A stretch of DNA of 64,000 bases from Paenibacillus sp. V4I3 (GTDB lineage: Bacteria; Bacillota; Bacilli; Paenibacillales; NBRC-103111): contig NZ_JAUSZA010000001.1 in NCBI RefSeq assembly GCF_030817215.1, positions 5,740,501-5,804,500 on the forward strand. Reading direction: 5' to 3'. The translations under genes were made by a program, and so were the position numbers. Shown piece after piece: positions 51,856-60,857 of this stretch; positions within the stretch are counted from its first letter, which is position 1; every line of letters starts with the position of its first letter. The notes under the pieces were generated by a model. It worked only from the letters and a program-made list of their open reading frames with translations. It made no database searches and was not told the origin of the DNA.

Positions 51856-53014
51856 ATTGCAGTTCCTCCTTCACAGATGTCGATGCCGTGGAAGCTTTCC
51901 ACTGTGCAAGCATTTGCGCTTGGCGCGGCTGCTGTGGGTTATCGATTTTGTGCTGACGAATCAGCGAGATGAAATCATCGAACAAGTAGCTGGAGTCAAA
52001 TGGCCCTGGTGCTGCCTCTGGGTGATACTGAACCGAGAAGGCAGGGTATTTCTTATGTTTCAAGCCTTCAATGGTGCGGTCATTATTATTGATGTGCGTC
52101 ACTTCAAGGTCAGTTCCTTGGACGGATTCTTCCTTAACCGTGTAGCCATGGTTTTGCGATGTAATGTAGCAGCGTCCAGAAATTAAATCTTTTACCGGAT
52201 GGTTGCCGCCGCGGTGACCGAACTTCAGTTTATCTGTATCTGCACCGCAAGCCAGTGCGAACAGCTGATGACCCAAGCAAATACCGAAGAGCGGGATATC
52301 GCCGAGCAAGCCTTTAATCATTTCGACAGCGTGAGGTACGTCTTTCGGATCCCCAGGGCCGTTAGACAGCAGCACGCCGTCTGGCGCAAGGCGACGAATT
52401 TGTTCAGCTGTAGCTTCTTGAGGTACAACAACAACGTCACAGTCACGTTTGCTAAGATCACGGATAATTCCGCTTTTTGCACCATAATCAACAAGTACGA
52501 TACGTTCCTTATGTCCAGGTGCGCCGTATACACTTTTCGTGGATACACGAGCGACTTGATCTGTCATTAGAGGCGTTCCTCTTAAGATTTCAGTCAGCTC
52601 AGCAATGGATTTATTGGATGTTGTCAAAAGGCTTTTCATAACGCCGTGATGACGGATTTTACGAGTTAACATGCGCGTATCGATGCCGCTGATCCCAACG
52701 ATGCCGTATTCTTTCAGCAGGCTACCCAGCGTATATTGCGCTCTCCAGTTACTAGGAATCTCTTCATGCTCACGAACGACGAAGCCATGAATGAAAGGAC
52801 GTACGGATTCAAAATCATCCCGAATCACACCGTAGTTCCCCACCAATGGATACGTCATCGTCACGATTTGACCGCAGTAGGAAGGATCAGAAAGCACCTC
52901 CTGATAACCTGTAATTCCTGTATTGAATACTACCTCGCCGACGGATTCACCTTCACTACCGAACGATTTTCCTGTAAAAAGAGTGCCGTCTTCCAGCAAC
53001 AATCTTGCCTGCAT
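51842..53014 (-). CDS. carA: Carbamoyl-phosphate synthase small subunit
   Basis: 390 residues. The N-terminal domain begins ARLLLEDGTLFTGKSFG; the C-terminal class I glutamine amidotransferase has the nucleophile in FGICLGHQLFALA and the His/Glu in QYHPEAAPGP. It releases ammonia from glutamine for CarB. A 190-bp gap with ARG-box-like palindromes lies between pyrC and this gene, whose ATG follows AAGGAG. Confidence 0.97.
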   Translation of the reverse strand: MQARLLLEDGTLFTGKSFGSEGESVGEVVFNTGITGYQEVLSDPSYCGQIVTMTYPLVGNYGVIRDDFESVRPFIHGFVVREHEEIPSNWRAQYTLGSLLKEYGIVGISGIDTRMLTRKIRHHGVMKSLLTTSNKSIAELTEILRGTPLMTDQVARVSTKSVYGAPGHKERIVLVDYGAKSGIIRDLSKRDCDVVVVPQEATAEQIRRLAPDGVLLSNGPGDPKDVPHAVEMIKGLLGDIPLFGICLGHQLFALACGADTDKLKFGHRGGNHPVKDLISGRCYITSQNHGYTVKEESVQGTDLEVTHINNNDRTIEGLKHKKYPAFSVQYHPEAAPGPFDSSYLFDDFISLIRQHKIDNPQQPRQAQMLAQWKASTASTSVKEELQYAKK

Positions 53015-53090
53015 GTTCTTTCAACTCCTTCGCTATTGTCAAACGATTCTCACGAACCGCAGATGTCATGCCTACAACTTCTTTGTGTAA

Positions 53091-53135
53091 TGCATAAGAT
53101 TTGCATAAAAAGCAATCATTCTGTATAAATATACA
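53091..53135. promoter_or_regulatory. ARG-box-like palindromes upstream of carA
   Basis: Three near palindromes lie in the pyrC-carA gap: TGCATAAGATTTGCA (53091-53105), TTGCATAAAAAGCAA (53101-53115) and TGTATAAATATACA (53122-53135). The last two have centres about 20.5 bp apart, close to the spacing of paired ArgR/AhrC boxes, and resemble the TGAATWWWWATTCA consensus. I did not find a convincing promoter beside them. Confidence 0.45.
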
Positions 53136-53204
53136 CGATTTTTCGGCCTGCGTATAGATCTTAATGCGGATTTATGCTTGATTTCAATGCCATTTAAGAA
53201 CGGT

Positions 53205-54488
53205 TTATGACCAAACCACTTTACCGGAAGCGATTGTAACAACCGGCCAGCCTTGCAGCTTCCAGCCGATGAATGGCGTGTTTTTGCTGCGTGAAACGAT
53301 CTCTTCTTTGAGAACTTCGCGCTCTGTTTCCAAATCCACGATGGTGATATCAGCAGCACTGCCTACTTCAAGTGTTCCGTATGGAAGACCGAATACGTCG
53401 GCAGGTTTTTTCGTCATACGATCCACGAGGAAACCTAATGACCATTTGCCTGTCAGTACAAATTTCGTGTACAGCAGGGAGAACGCTGTTTCGAAGCCGA
53501 GTATGCCGAAAGGAGCCAGCATCATACCCTTCTCTTTCTCTTCTTCCGTGTGCGGCGCGTGATCCGTTACGATAATGTCTATCGTGCCGTCTTCCAAACC
53601 TTCAATGACAGCCTGCACATCGCGCGGCGTGCGCAGCGGCGGGTTCATCTTCCAGTTGGCATCGAGCCCTGGAATATCTTCATCTGAGAGCACGAGGTGA
53701 TGTGGACATACCTCGGCAGTCACTTTAATGCCGAACTGCTTCGCATGGCGGATCAGACGAACGGACTGCTCGGTGCTTACGTGGCACACGTGATAGTGAA
53801 CACCCGTCGCTTCGGCTAGCAGCACGTCGCGGCCCACATGAATCGCCTCGGACTCGTTCGGGATTCCCTTCAGTCCGTGCTTCTTCGCGAACGCGCCTTC
53901 GCTTACCGGCGCGCCAACTACAAGCGTGTCATCCTCGCAATGTGCGATGATTGGCATACCGATCGATGCAGCCAAAGCCATCGCATCTTTCATCATTTGC
54001 GCGCTTTGCACGCCGACACCATCGTCTGTGTAGCCGATGACGCCCGCTTCTTTCAGCGCAGCGAAATCAGTCAACTCGCGGCCGAGCTCGTTCTTCGTAA
54101 TCGTACCGTATGGAAGAACACGGACGACACCTTCCGTTGCAGCTTTATCCAATATGTAGTTCACTGTATCAACGGTATCGATCACAGGTCTTGTATTCGG
54201 CATGCAAGCTATAGTTGTGAAGCCGCCTCTTGCTGCGGAACGTGTTCCGGTCGCGATATTTTCTTTATGTTCAAATCCAGGCTCTCTCAGGTGGACATGC
54301 ATATCGATGAATCCTGGAGTCACTAGCTTACCTGCTGCATCAATGACTTCATGGCCTTCAGTTTGTGGAGCCGAACCTTCTACTACATCAATAACCTTTG
54401 CAATTTTATCATTCTCTACCAAAATGTGTTTCTTCGCTTGTACATTATTTACATCGACGGTAAGTCCGTTTAATATCCAAATGCCCAT
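53205..54488 (-). CDS. pyrC: Dihydroorotase
   Basis: 427 residues of the class I bacterial type. Metal-binding DMHVHLREPG starts the barrel; GGFTTIACMPNTRP, AHCEDDTLV, HYHVCHVST, AEVCPHHL and IVTDHAPHT give the further ligands and catalytic Asp. It closes carbamoyl aspartate to dihydroorotate. Located between pyrB (20 bp upstream) and carA. Confidence 0.96.
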   Translation of the reverse strand: MGIWILNGLTVDVNNVQAKKHILVENDKIAKVIDVVEGSAPQTEGHEVIDAAGKLVTPGFIDMHVHLREPGFEHKENIATGTRSAARGGFTTIACMPNTRPVIDTVDTVNYILDKAATEGVVRVLPYGTITKNELGRELTDFAALKEAGVIGYTDDGVGVQSAQMMKDAMALAASIGMPIIAHCEDDTLVVGAPVSEGAFAKKHGLKGIPNESEAIHVGRDVLLAEATGVHYHVCHVSTEQSVRLIRHAKQFGIKVTAEVCPHHLVLSDEDIPGLDANWKMNPPLRTPRDVQAVIEGLEDGTIDIIVTDHAPHTEEEKEKGMMLAPFGILGFETAFSLLYTKFVLTGKWSLGFLVDRMTKKPADVFGLPYGTLEVGSAADITIVDLETEREVLKEEIVSRSKNTPFIGWKLQGWPVVTIASGKVVWS

Positions 54489-54508
54489 TGTGTTGAAGTC
54501 CCCCTGTT

Positions 54509-55414
54509 TTATGATAAAGCTCGTTCGATGACCGCCATACGAATCGGAACACCGTGAGCAATTTGTGTGAAAATTTTGGATTTCTCGTGTTCAACCAACT
54601 CATCATCAAGCTCTACATTTCGATTCACCGGAGCCGGATGCATGATGATTGCGTGAGGAGCCATGCGGCTTGCACGCTCTGCCGTTAGCCCGTATTGCTC
54701 GCGATATTCCTCTGCCGAGCGAATAATTCCTTTGTCGTGCCGTTCAAGCTGTACACGCAGCATCATGACCACATCAGCTTTCAGTGCTTCCTCGAAGGAC
54801 ACATATGGAGCAAATTCAGCCAACTCCGGAGCTTGCATGCTTTCGGGCGCGCAGAACTGCACCTTTGCTCCTAAGGCAATGAGTCCCCATAGGTTGGAGC
54901 GAGCGACACGACTGTGCAGGATGTCTCCGATGATGGAGACCGTCAAACCTTTGATGGCGCCGAACTGTTTGCGCATCGTGTAGAAATCGAGCAGCGCCTG
55001 CGTTGGATGCTCGTTATTGCCGTCCCCCGCGTTAATGAGCGGGATTTTGATTTTCTCAGCCAGCTCTTGCAGGACACCGTTCGGCTTCAAACGGATGATA
55101 CCGGCATCGATGCCCATGGACTCGAGTGTACGGACTGTATCGTAGATGGACTCCCCTTTTTGTACACTGGATTCCGCAGCGGAGAAATTGAGCACGTCGG
55201 CTCCGAGCCGCTTTTGCGCCAGTTCAAAGGAGAACCGAGTTCTTGTACTATTTTCAAAAAACAAGTTGGAAACGAATTTGCCTTGAAATTGATTCGTCAC
55301 CTTCGAAGGATATTGTTCCCAGTAGGCAGCACGATCAAGAATGCTCGTTATCTCCCCTGCGCTTACGCCTTTCAATCCTAGAAAATGCTTGGTTTGTATA
55401 CTCACGATACTCAC
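54509..55414 (-). CDS. pyrB: Aspartate carbamoyltransferase catalytic subunit
   Basis: 301 residues. FFENSTRTRFSFELAQKRLG binds carbamoyl phosphate; VSIIGDILHSRVARSN and HPAPVNRNVELDDELV complete the site. It forms carbamoyl aspartate. It overlaps pyrR by 4 bp, so there is no room for pyrP between them. No regulatory pyrI is present, as in Bacillales. Confidence 0.97.
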   Translation of the reverse strand: MSIVSIQTKHFLGLKGVSAGEITSILDRAAYWEQYPSKVTNQFQGKFVSNLFFENSTRTRFSFELAQKRLGADVLNFSAAESSVQKGESIYDTVRTLESMGIDAGIIRLKPNGVLQELAEKIKIPLINAGDGNNEHPTQALLDFYTMRKQFGAIKGLTVSIIGDILHSRVARSNLWGLIALGAKVQFCAPESMQAPELAEFAPYVSFEEALKADVVMMLRVQLERHDKGIIRSAEEYREQYGLTAERASRMAPHAIIMHPAPVNRNVELDDELVEHEKSKIFTQIAHGVPIRMAVIERALS

Positions 55415-55965
55415 TCCTGTTTCCCCCTCTGTTGAAGTATAATGACGCCATCTTTATCATCGATTTCCGTAAGCAGCACTTCAATACTTTCACTTTTGGA
55501 GGTAGGTACGTTCTTTCCTACATAATCAGGGCGAATGGGCAATTCACGATGCCCCCTGTCAACTAGTACGGCTAGCTGGATCATCTGCGGTCTGCCCAGA
55601 TCGATCAATGCATCCATAGCTGCTCTCACTGTTCTTCCGGTGTAAAGCACATCATCGAACAGGATGATTTTGCGGTCTTGAATTTGGATCTTACCGCCTT
55701 CCTGAACATTTTCCACTGATTTCACCTTCACGCGATCATCACGATAAGAAGTGATATCAATCTCACCGACAGGAATCGGCACACCTTCAATCTCAAGAAT
55801 TCGCTCTGCTACTCGCTTGGCCAAGTAAATACCACGGGTCCGAATCCCAATCAAGGTACAATCCTCTACCCCTTTATTCTTTTCCAGTATCTCATGTGCA
55901 ATCCGTGTTAGTGCTCTGCGAATTCCCATTTCATCAATAATCGTGTGTTCGGCCGTTTCATTCAT
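55411..55965 (-). CDS. pyrR: PyrR RNA-binding attenuation protein / uracil phosphoribosyltransferase
   Basis: 184 residues. The PRPP motif is IILFDDVLYTGRTVRAAMDA; VDRGHRELPIRPDYVGKNVP is typical. It binds the pyr leader RNA when UMP is high and favours termination. ATG 55965 follows TAGGAGG. The attenuator and a hairpin repeat lie just upstream. Confidence 0.96.
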   Translation of the reverse strand: MNETAEHTIIDEMGIRRALTRIAHEILEKNKGVEDCTLIGIRTRGIYLAKRVAERILEIEGVPIPVGEIDITSYRDDRVKVKSVENVQEGGKIQIQDRKIILFDDVLYTGRTVRAAMDALIDLGRPQMIQLAVLVDRGHRELPIRPDYVGKNVPTSKSESIEVLLTEIDDKDGVIILQQRGKQE

Positions 55966-55983
55966 CTTTATCGCCTCCTAAGA

Positions 55984-56080
55984 GTTTTGCTTTAGCAAAA
56001 CTGACATCGTAAGCATTGGCTGAGTTTTCCGTAGGAAAACTTGCATCGTAAGCATTAGCTGAGTTTTGCTTTAGCAAAAC
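55984..56080 (-). repeat. Hairpin-spacer repeat in the pyrR leader
   Basis: Three short hairpins alternate with two nearly identical 22-nt spacers. Hairpins are GTTTTGC/GCAAAAC (55984-56001), GTTTTCC/GGAAAAC (56024-56040) and GTTTTGC/GCAAAAC (56063-56080). Spacers, read on the - strand, are TCAGCYAATGCTTACGATG plus 3 nt. The G-to-C change in the middle stem is compensated on the other arm, which supports base pairing. It ends 4 nt before AGGAGG of pyrR. A matching copy lies before the divergent ABC gene. Confidence 0.75.
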
Positions 56081-56081
56081 C

Positions 56082-56265
56082 AAAAAACTCCTTGCCATTT
56101 GTTGGCAAGGAGTTACGAGAGCATAAAGATACAGAGCGGGGCATAAGGATGCGCACATCCCCAAGCTTAGTCATACACTGAATCCGCGACTCAGTATATC
56201 CCGTCTTTTCTCATCGACTACCTTGCCAGCCTCTCTGGACTGTTTTTAAAGGTACATATTTAATT
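56082..56265 (-). promoter_or_regulatory. PyrR-dependent attenuator
   Basis: The - strand leader holds a PyrR binding loop AGTCCAGAGAGGCT (56228-56241), an exact match to the known PyrR RNA consensus. A terminator follows (stem AACTCCTTGCCA/TGGCAAGGAGTT at 56086-56114, then TTTTTT). The GGCAAGG next to the binding loop can pair with CCTTGCC of the terminator arm, giving an antiterminator. High UMP with PyrR should cause termination. Confidence 0.92.
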
Positions 56266-56271
56266 AAAAGA

Positions 56272-56300
56272 ATTATCCCACTTTCGACACGATAAGTCAA
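56272..56300 (-). promoter_or_regulatory. pyr operon promoter
   Basis: On the - strand TTGACT (56295-56300) and GATAAT (56272-56277) are 17 bp apart, a strong SigA-type match. Transcription would begin near 56265, 24 nt before the PyrR loop. Confidence 0.85.
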
Positions 56301-56321
56301 TATCTATTTCATGAACTTGCT

Positions 56322-56351
56322 TTGAGCTAGCGCTCAGCCATGTGTTATAAT
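56322..56351 (+). promoter_or_regulatory. Promoter of the ABC exporter operon
   Basis: TTGAGC (56322-56327) and TATAAT (56346-56351) are 18 bp apart, with an extended -10 TG at 56343. It is divergent from the pyr promoter, 22 bp away. Confidence 0.65.
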
Positions 56352-56378
56352 TTACATATAAAAACACGAGCTTTGTCC

Positions 56379-56433
56379 GTTTTCTCGCGAAAACTCAGCA
56401 ACGCTTATAATGCCAGTTTTGTTAAGGCAAAAC
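56379..56433 (+). repeat. Second copy of the hairpin-spacer repeat
   Basis: GTTTTC-TCGC-GAAAAC (56379-56394), the spacer TCAGCAACGCTTATAATGCC plus A, and GTTTTG...GCAAAAC (56416-56433) repeat the design found in the pyrR leader. The order relative to the downstream gene is the same, ending 4 nt before AAGGAGG. Stem sequences differ by compensating changes. Confidence 0.7.
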
Positions 56434-56448
56434 GCTAAGGAGGAACCC

Positions 56449-58173
56449 ATGTTCAAACTGTTTCGGCTTCTGAAACCGTACAAAATTTCTGTGGTTGCGA
56501 TTATTACTTTGATGCTATTGCAATCACTGGCGCAGTTGTACCTGCCAACACTGCTCGCTGACATTGTCGATGTCGGGGTTATGAAAGGAGATATTCCTTA
56601 TATTCTCCGGTTTGGCGCTTACATGCTTTTAGTAGCCATGGGCGCGATGGTTTGTGTCATCATCGCAAGCTACTTGTTGGCACGAACGGCGACAGGATTC
56701 GGCAAGGATTTACGACGAACGCTTTTTACCCATGTTGAAAGCTTCTCCTTGCACGAATTTGATAAACTCGGTACTTCCTCCCTCATTACCAGAACCACGA
56801 ATGACATCGCACAAGTTCAGCAAGTGATTGTCATGATGCGGATGTTCATCGGCGCACCTACGATGCTAGTCGGCGGAGTCATCATGGCCACTTATAAGGA
56901 CGCTCATCTCGCCATTGTATTAATTTCTATCATCCCGATTCTTGCACTTGCTATTGTAGGGATCATGCGTAAAGGACTTCCCTTATTCAAAACATTGCAG
57001 ATCAAAATCGATGGCATCAATCTCGTGCTGCGTGAAAATTTAACCGGTATCCGCGTCATTCGCGCCTTTAACCGTTCCGAACATGAAAAGCGTAAATTCG
57101 AAAAAGCGAACCTGGATTACACGCAAACAGCCGTAAAAGTAAATGTAATCATGTCCACGATGATGCCCATCATGATGCTTGTATTTAATCTTGGGGTTGT
57201 CGTCATTCTTTGGTACGGCGGAGTTCGCATTGATGCCAATCAAATGCAGATTGGTGACTTAATGGCCTTTATCCAATATGCCATGCAAATTATGTTTTCA
57301 ATGTTCATGATGACGATGATTTTCATGATGATTCCACGTGCATCTGCTTCTTCTGTCCGTATTAATGAAGTTTTAGAACTACAATCTAACATAAATAGCA
57401 CCGAAATGGCGAAATCTCTAAATTCCAATCAAGCTGCTGTTGAGTTTAAGCATGTATCCTTTAGTTATCCGGGGGCTGAACAACCAGCAATTCGTGATCT
57501 ATCCTTCCGCGCTGAGCCTGGTGAGGTAACAGCGATTATTGGAGGAACCGGATCGGGCAAGACGACCCTCATTCATTTACTGTTGCGCTTCTATGATGTT
57601 GAGTCCGGCACTATCATCTTAGATGGTCATCCCCTGCCTACTTTGAAGTTAGAAAGCCTAAGACAGCAAATCGGTTATGTCCCACAAAAGGCGGCGCTTT
57701 TCTCAGGAACAGTTGCGGATAACATTCGTTTTGGACGTGAGATGGCAACGGAAGATGAAATCCAGCATGCTGCGACCACTGCGCAAGCTGCAGATTTCAT
57801 CGCCGAGATGAAAGAAGGCTATCAAGCTGTTCTCGCCCAAGGTGGCACGAACCTGTCCGGTGGCCAGAAGCAGCGGCTTGCCATTGCCCGTGCACTTGTT
57901 CGTAAACCGAACATTTATGTATTTGATGATAGCTTCTCTGCACTTGATTTCAAAACAGATGCTAAGCTTCGGGCAGCCCTCAAAACCGAAACCGAGCAAG
58001 CAACGATGATTATTGTCGCCCAACGCGTCAGTACAATTATGGACGCTAACCGAATTATCGTACTGGAAGAAGGACAAATTGCAGGGATAGGCACCCATTC
58101 AGAACTGATGAAAACATGTGTTGTGTATCAAGAAATTGTTGCTTCTCAGCTGTCAGAGGAGGAAATTGCATGA
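56449..58173 (+). CDS. ABC exporter subunit 1 (fused TM-ATPase)
   Basis: ATG 56449 with AAGGAGG at 5 nt is the start, although the frame stays open into the upstream repeat at 56410; 574 residues. Six TMs fill residues 1-310. The ATPase has Walker A GGTGSGKTT, signature LSGGQKQR and Walker B IYVFDDSFSALD. The usual catalytic Glu after Walker B is Asp, so its own ATP site is degenerate, as in heterodimeric exporters of the BmrCD/YfiBC type. The next gene overlaps its stop as ATGA and supplies the partner. Confidence 0.93.
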   Translation: MFKLFRLLKPYKISVVAIITLMLLQSLAQLYLPTLLADIVDVGVMKGDIPYILRFGAYMLLVAMGAMVCVIIASYLLARTATGFGKDLRRTLFTHVESFSLHEFDKLGTSSLITRTTNDIAQVQQVIVMMRMFIGAPTMLVGGVIMATYKDAHLAIVLISIIPILALAIVGIMRKGLPLFKTLQIKIDGINLVLRENLTGIRVIRAFNRSEHEKRKFEKANLDYTQTAVKVNVIMSTMMPIMMLVFNLGVVVILWYGGVRIDANQMQIGDLMAFIQYAMQIMFSMFMMTMIFMMIPRASASSVRINEVLELQSNINSTEMAKSLNSNQAAVEFKHVSFSYPGAEQPAIRDLSFRAEPGEVTAIIGGTGSGKTTLIHLLLRFYDVESGTIILDGHPLPTLKLESLRQQIGYVPQKAALFSGTVADNIRFGREMATEDEIQHAATTAQAADFIAEMKEGYQAVLAQGGTNLSGGQKQRLAIARALVRKPNIYVFDDSFSALDFKTDAKLRAALKTETEQATMIIVAQRVSTIMDANRIIVLEEGQIAGIGTHSELMKTCVVYQEIVASQLSEEEIA

Positions 58174-60053
58174 GTGACAAACCAAAAGAGAAAGCTCCTT
58201 CTCAAGCGGGGGTAAACCCCGGTCACTTTGGCCGAGGCGGCATGGGCGGCATGGGAATGCCAGTCCAGAAGGCTAAGGATTTCAAGGGAACAATACGACG
58301 GTTGTCGAGTTATATGAGTCCTTTCCGTATATCTATCCTGCTTGTTTTTATCTCGGCTGTGCTCAGCACACTCTTCAGTATTATTAGTCCCAAACTCATG
58401 GGTAACGCAACAACCATATTGTATGAAGGCTCTATCGCGAAGCTCAAAGGTGTTGCCGGCGCCAAAATTGACTTTGATGCCATTTTCCAAATCGTTTTTA
58501 TTCTTTCAGCTCTCTACATACTCAGCGCCATACTCACCTTCATCCAACAGTGGATTATGGTCGGTGTCACACAGAAAATCGTATTTAATCTTCGTAGAGA
58601 TATTAGCGAGAAGCTCACCCGAGTACCTCTCTCCTTATTCGACTCACGCAGTCATGGGGACACGATGAGCCGAGCTACTAACGACGTAGATACGATCAGT
58701 TCTACCATGCAGCAAAGCTTGACACAGTTGATTACTTCAATCGTGACCTTAGTCGGGATCATTATTATGATGCTAACCATTAGTCCTTTGTTGACCTTGG
58801 CCACCATCGTAACCTTGCCGCTCAGCATTTTGGGAACGAAAATGATTGCATCACGGTCTCAGAAGTTTTTTAAAGGACAACAAAAAACACTCGGTGAACT
58901 GAATGGTCACGTGGAAGAAATGTACACAGGCCATACCATTGTCAAAGCTTTCGGCCGTGAGCATAAATCGGTTGAGCAATTCAATGAAATTAATGAACGT
59001 TTGTATCATTTAGGCTGGCGTGCACAGTTTATCTCGGGGATGATTTTCCCCCTTATGTCCTTTATCGGGAATATCGGCTACGTATTGGTCAGTGTGATTG
59101 GTGGCATCATGGTAACAAATGGGGCTATTAAAATCGGAGATATTCTTGCGTTTATTCAATACTCAGGGCAATTTGGGATGCCGATTGCACAGGTAGCTAA
59201 TATAGCTAACGTGATTCAATCAACAATCGCCGCCGCGGAACGTATCTTCGAGTTGTTAGATGAGCCTGAGGAAGTACAGGAAATCACCCATGTAAAAACG
59301 ACCCAGAATGTCCAAGGTCATGTTCAATTTAAACAGGTTACCTTTACTTACAAAGAGGATACTACCCCGTTAATTCAAGATATGAATATCCAAGTAGAGC
59401 CAGGACAAACGGTTGCCATTGTTGGCCCCACAGGTGCGGGTAAAACAACGATTGTCAATCTACTGATGCGTTTCTACGAATTAAAGGGTGGTACGATTTC
59501 CATTGATGCGGTAGACACACGTGAAATGTCACGCAGTCATCTGCGCGGACTGTTCGGTATGGTACTGCAAGACACATGGCTGTTCAACGGAACGATTCGC
59601 GAGAATATCGCTTACGGACGTCATGGTGCCACTGAAGACGAGATCGTTAGTGCTGCTCGCGCGGCCTATGCTGATCATTTCATTCGAACCTTGCCGGAAG
59701 GTTACGATACCAAGCTGAATGAAGAAGCATCCAACCTTTCACATGGGCAAAAGCAGCTTCTCACCATTGCTCGCGCCATACTTGCGGATCCAACCATTTT
59801 GATTCTTGATGAAGCGACGAGCAGCGTAGATACACGCACGGAAGTGTCCATCCAAAAGGCGATGAGTAACCTGATGGAAGGGCGCACAAGCTTCGTCATT
59901 GCACATCGACTTTCCACCATACGAGATGCCGATCTCATTCTTGTTATGAATCATGGTACTGTTATTGAACAAGGAACACATGAACAGCTATTGGAACAGC
60001 ACGGCTTTTATGCAGATCTGTACAATAGTCAGTTCGCTCAAAAAGCTATATGA
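58170..60053 (+). CDS. ABC exporter subunit 2 (fused TM-ATPase)
   Basis: ATG 58170 with GAGGAGG gives 627 residues; the ORF is open further upstream. An N-terminal Gly/Met-rich cytoplasmic extension (GHFGRGGMGGMGMPVQ) precedes six TMs and an ATPase with Walker A GPTGAGKTT and Walker B ILILDEATSSVD. The signature is LSHGQKQ instead of LSGGQ. Together with subunit 1 this forms one canonical and one degenerate site. Likely a multidrug or peptide exporter; substrate unknown. Confidence 0.93.
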   Translation: MSDKPKEKAPSQAGVNPGHFGRGGMGGMGMPVQKAKDFKGTIRRLSSYMSPFRISILLVFISAVLSTLFSIISPKLMGNATTILYEGSIAKLKGVAGAKIDFDAIFQIVFILSALYILSAILTFIQQWIMVGVTQKIVFNLRRDISEKLTRVPLSLFDSRSHGDTMSRATNDVDTISSTMQQSLTQLITSIVTLVGIIIMMLTISPLLTLATIVTLPLSILGTKMIASRSQKFFKGQQKTLGELNGHVEEMYTGHTIVKAFGREHKSVEQFNEINERLYHLGWRAQFISGMIFPLMSFIGNIGYVLVSVIGGIMVTNGAIKIGDILAFIQYSGQFGMPIAQVANIANVIQSTIAAAERIFELLDEPEEVQEITHVKTTQNVQGHVQFKQVTFTYKEDTTPLIQDMNIQVEPGQTVAIVGPTGAGKTTIVNLLMRFYELKGGTISIDAVDTREMSRSHLRGLFGMVLQDTWLFNGTIRENIAYGRHGATEDEIVSAARAAYADHFIRTLPEGYDTKLNEEASNLSHGQKQLLTIARAILADPTILILDEATSSVDTRTEVSIQKAMSNLMEGRTSFVIAHRLSTIRDADLILVMNHGTVIEQGTHEQLLEQHGFYADLYNSQFAQKAI

Positions 60054-60060
60054 ATACACA

Positions 60061-60088
60061 TTGGCCGAAATGCCCCCTTTCTGATAAT
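60061..60088 (+). promoter_or_regulatory. Possible promoter of dapH-dapL
   Basis: TTGGCC (60061-60066) and GATAAT (60083-60088) are 16 bp apart, 38 bp before the dapH ATG. Confidence 0.45.
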
Positions 60089-60125
60089 ATAGGAGAGTCA
60101 ATCTAAATTTTAAGGAGATGTCACC

Positions 60126-60836
60126 ATGACCGAGATGAATACGTTAGAAATTATTCAGTTTATTAAAGAAAGCAAGAAAAAGACCCCTGTTAAAGTATAC
60201 GTAAAAGGAAACCTTGAAGGTATTAACTTTGGCGAAGGCAGCCAAACCTTCTTATCCGGTGAAAGCGGAGTTGTTTTTGGCGAATGGAGCGAAATCCAGC
60301 CCATTCTTGAAGCAAACAAAGCGCAAATCGCTGATTTCGTAGTTGAAGCGGATCGTCGCAATTCTGCGATTCCAATGCTTGATCTGAAGCCAATCAATGC
60401 GCGCATTGAACCAGGTGCGATCATTCGTGATAAAGTACATATCGGAGATAACGCCGTCATCATGATGGGTGCTCTCATTAATATTGGCGCTTCTGTTGGC
60501 GATGGTACAATGATCGACATGAATGCTGTTCTTGGCGGTAGAGCACAAGTCGGCAAAATGTGTCACATCGGTGCTGGTGCAGTAGTAGCAGGCGTTATCG
60601 AGCCCCCTTCCGCACAGCCTTGTGTGATTGAGGATGATGTGCTTGTTGGAGCGAATGCCGTTATCTTGGAAGGTGTTCGCATCGGAAAAGGATCTGTTGT
60701 TGCTGCCGGCGCTATCGTTACACAAGACGTAGAAGAATATACGGTTGTAGCAGGAGCACCTGCACGAGTGATTAAGAAAGTGGACGATAAAACGAAGTCC
60801 AAAACAGAAATTTTACAAGATCTGCGCACCCTGTAA
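60126..60836 (+). CDS. dapH: Tetrahydrodipicolinate N-acetyltransferase
   Basis: 236 residues. After an N-terminal alpha/beta domain the sequence shows left-handed beta-helix hexapeptide repeats (IRDKVHIGDNAVIMMGALIN, IGASVGDGTMIDMNAVLGGR, then VLVGANAVILEGVRIGKGSV). It transfers acetyl from acetyl-CoA to tetrahydrodipicolinate, the acetylase branch used by Bacillales. AAGGAG precedes the ATG. dapL follows at 21 bp. Confidence 0.95.
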   Translation: MTEMNTLEIIQFIKESKKKTPVKVYVKGNLEGINFGEGSQTFLSGESGVVFGEWSEIQPILEANKAQIADFVVEADRRNSAIPMLDLKPINARIEPGAIIRDKVHIGDNAVIMMGALINIGASVGDGTMIDMNAVLGGRAQVGKMCHIGAGAVVAGVIEPPSAQPCVIEDDVLVGANAVILEGVRIGKGSVVAAGAIVTQDVEEYTVVAGAPARVIKKVDDKTKSKTEILQDLRTL

Positions 60837-60857
60837 GGTGTTCTGGAGGAATTCACC

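Noticed and set aside
55984..56080. CRISPR-like alternation of repeats and spacers
   Set aside because: The spacers are nearly identical to each other and the repeats are short hairpins; a CRISPR array has identical repeats and unique spacers. No cas genes are present.
55958..56164. 68-codon - strand ORF across the pyr leader
   Set aside because: It consists of the attenuator and repeat sequence read in frame; its repeated SANAYD peptide comes from the DNA repeat, and it lacks an own ribosome binding site.
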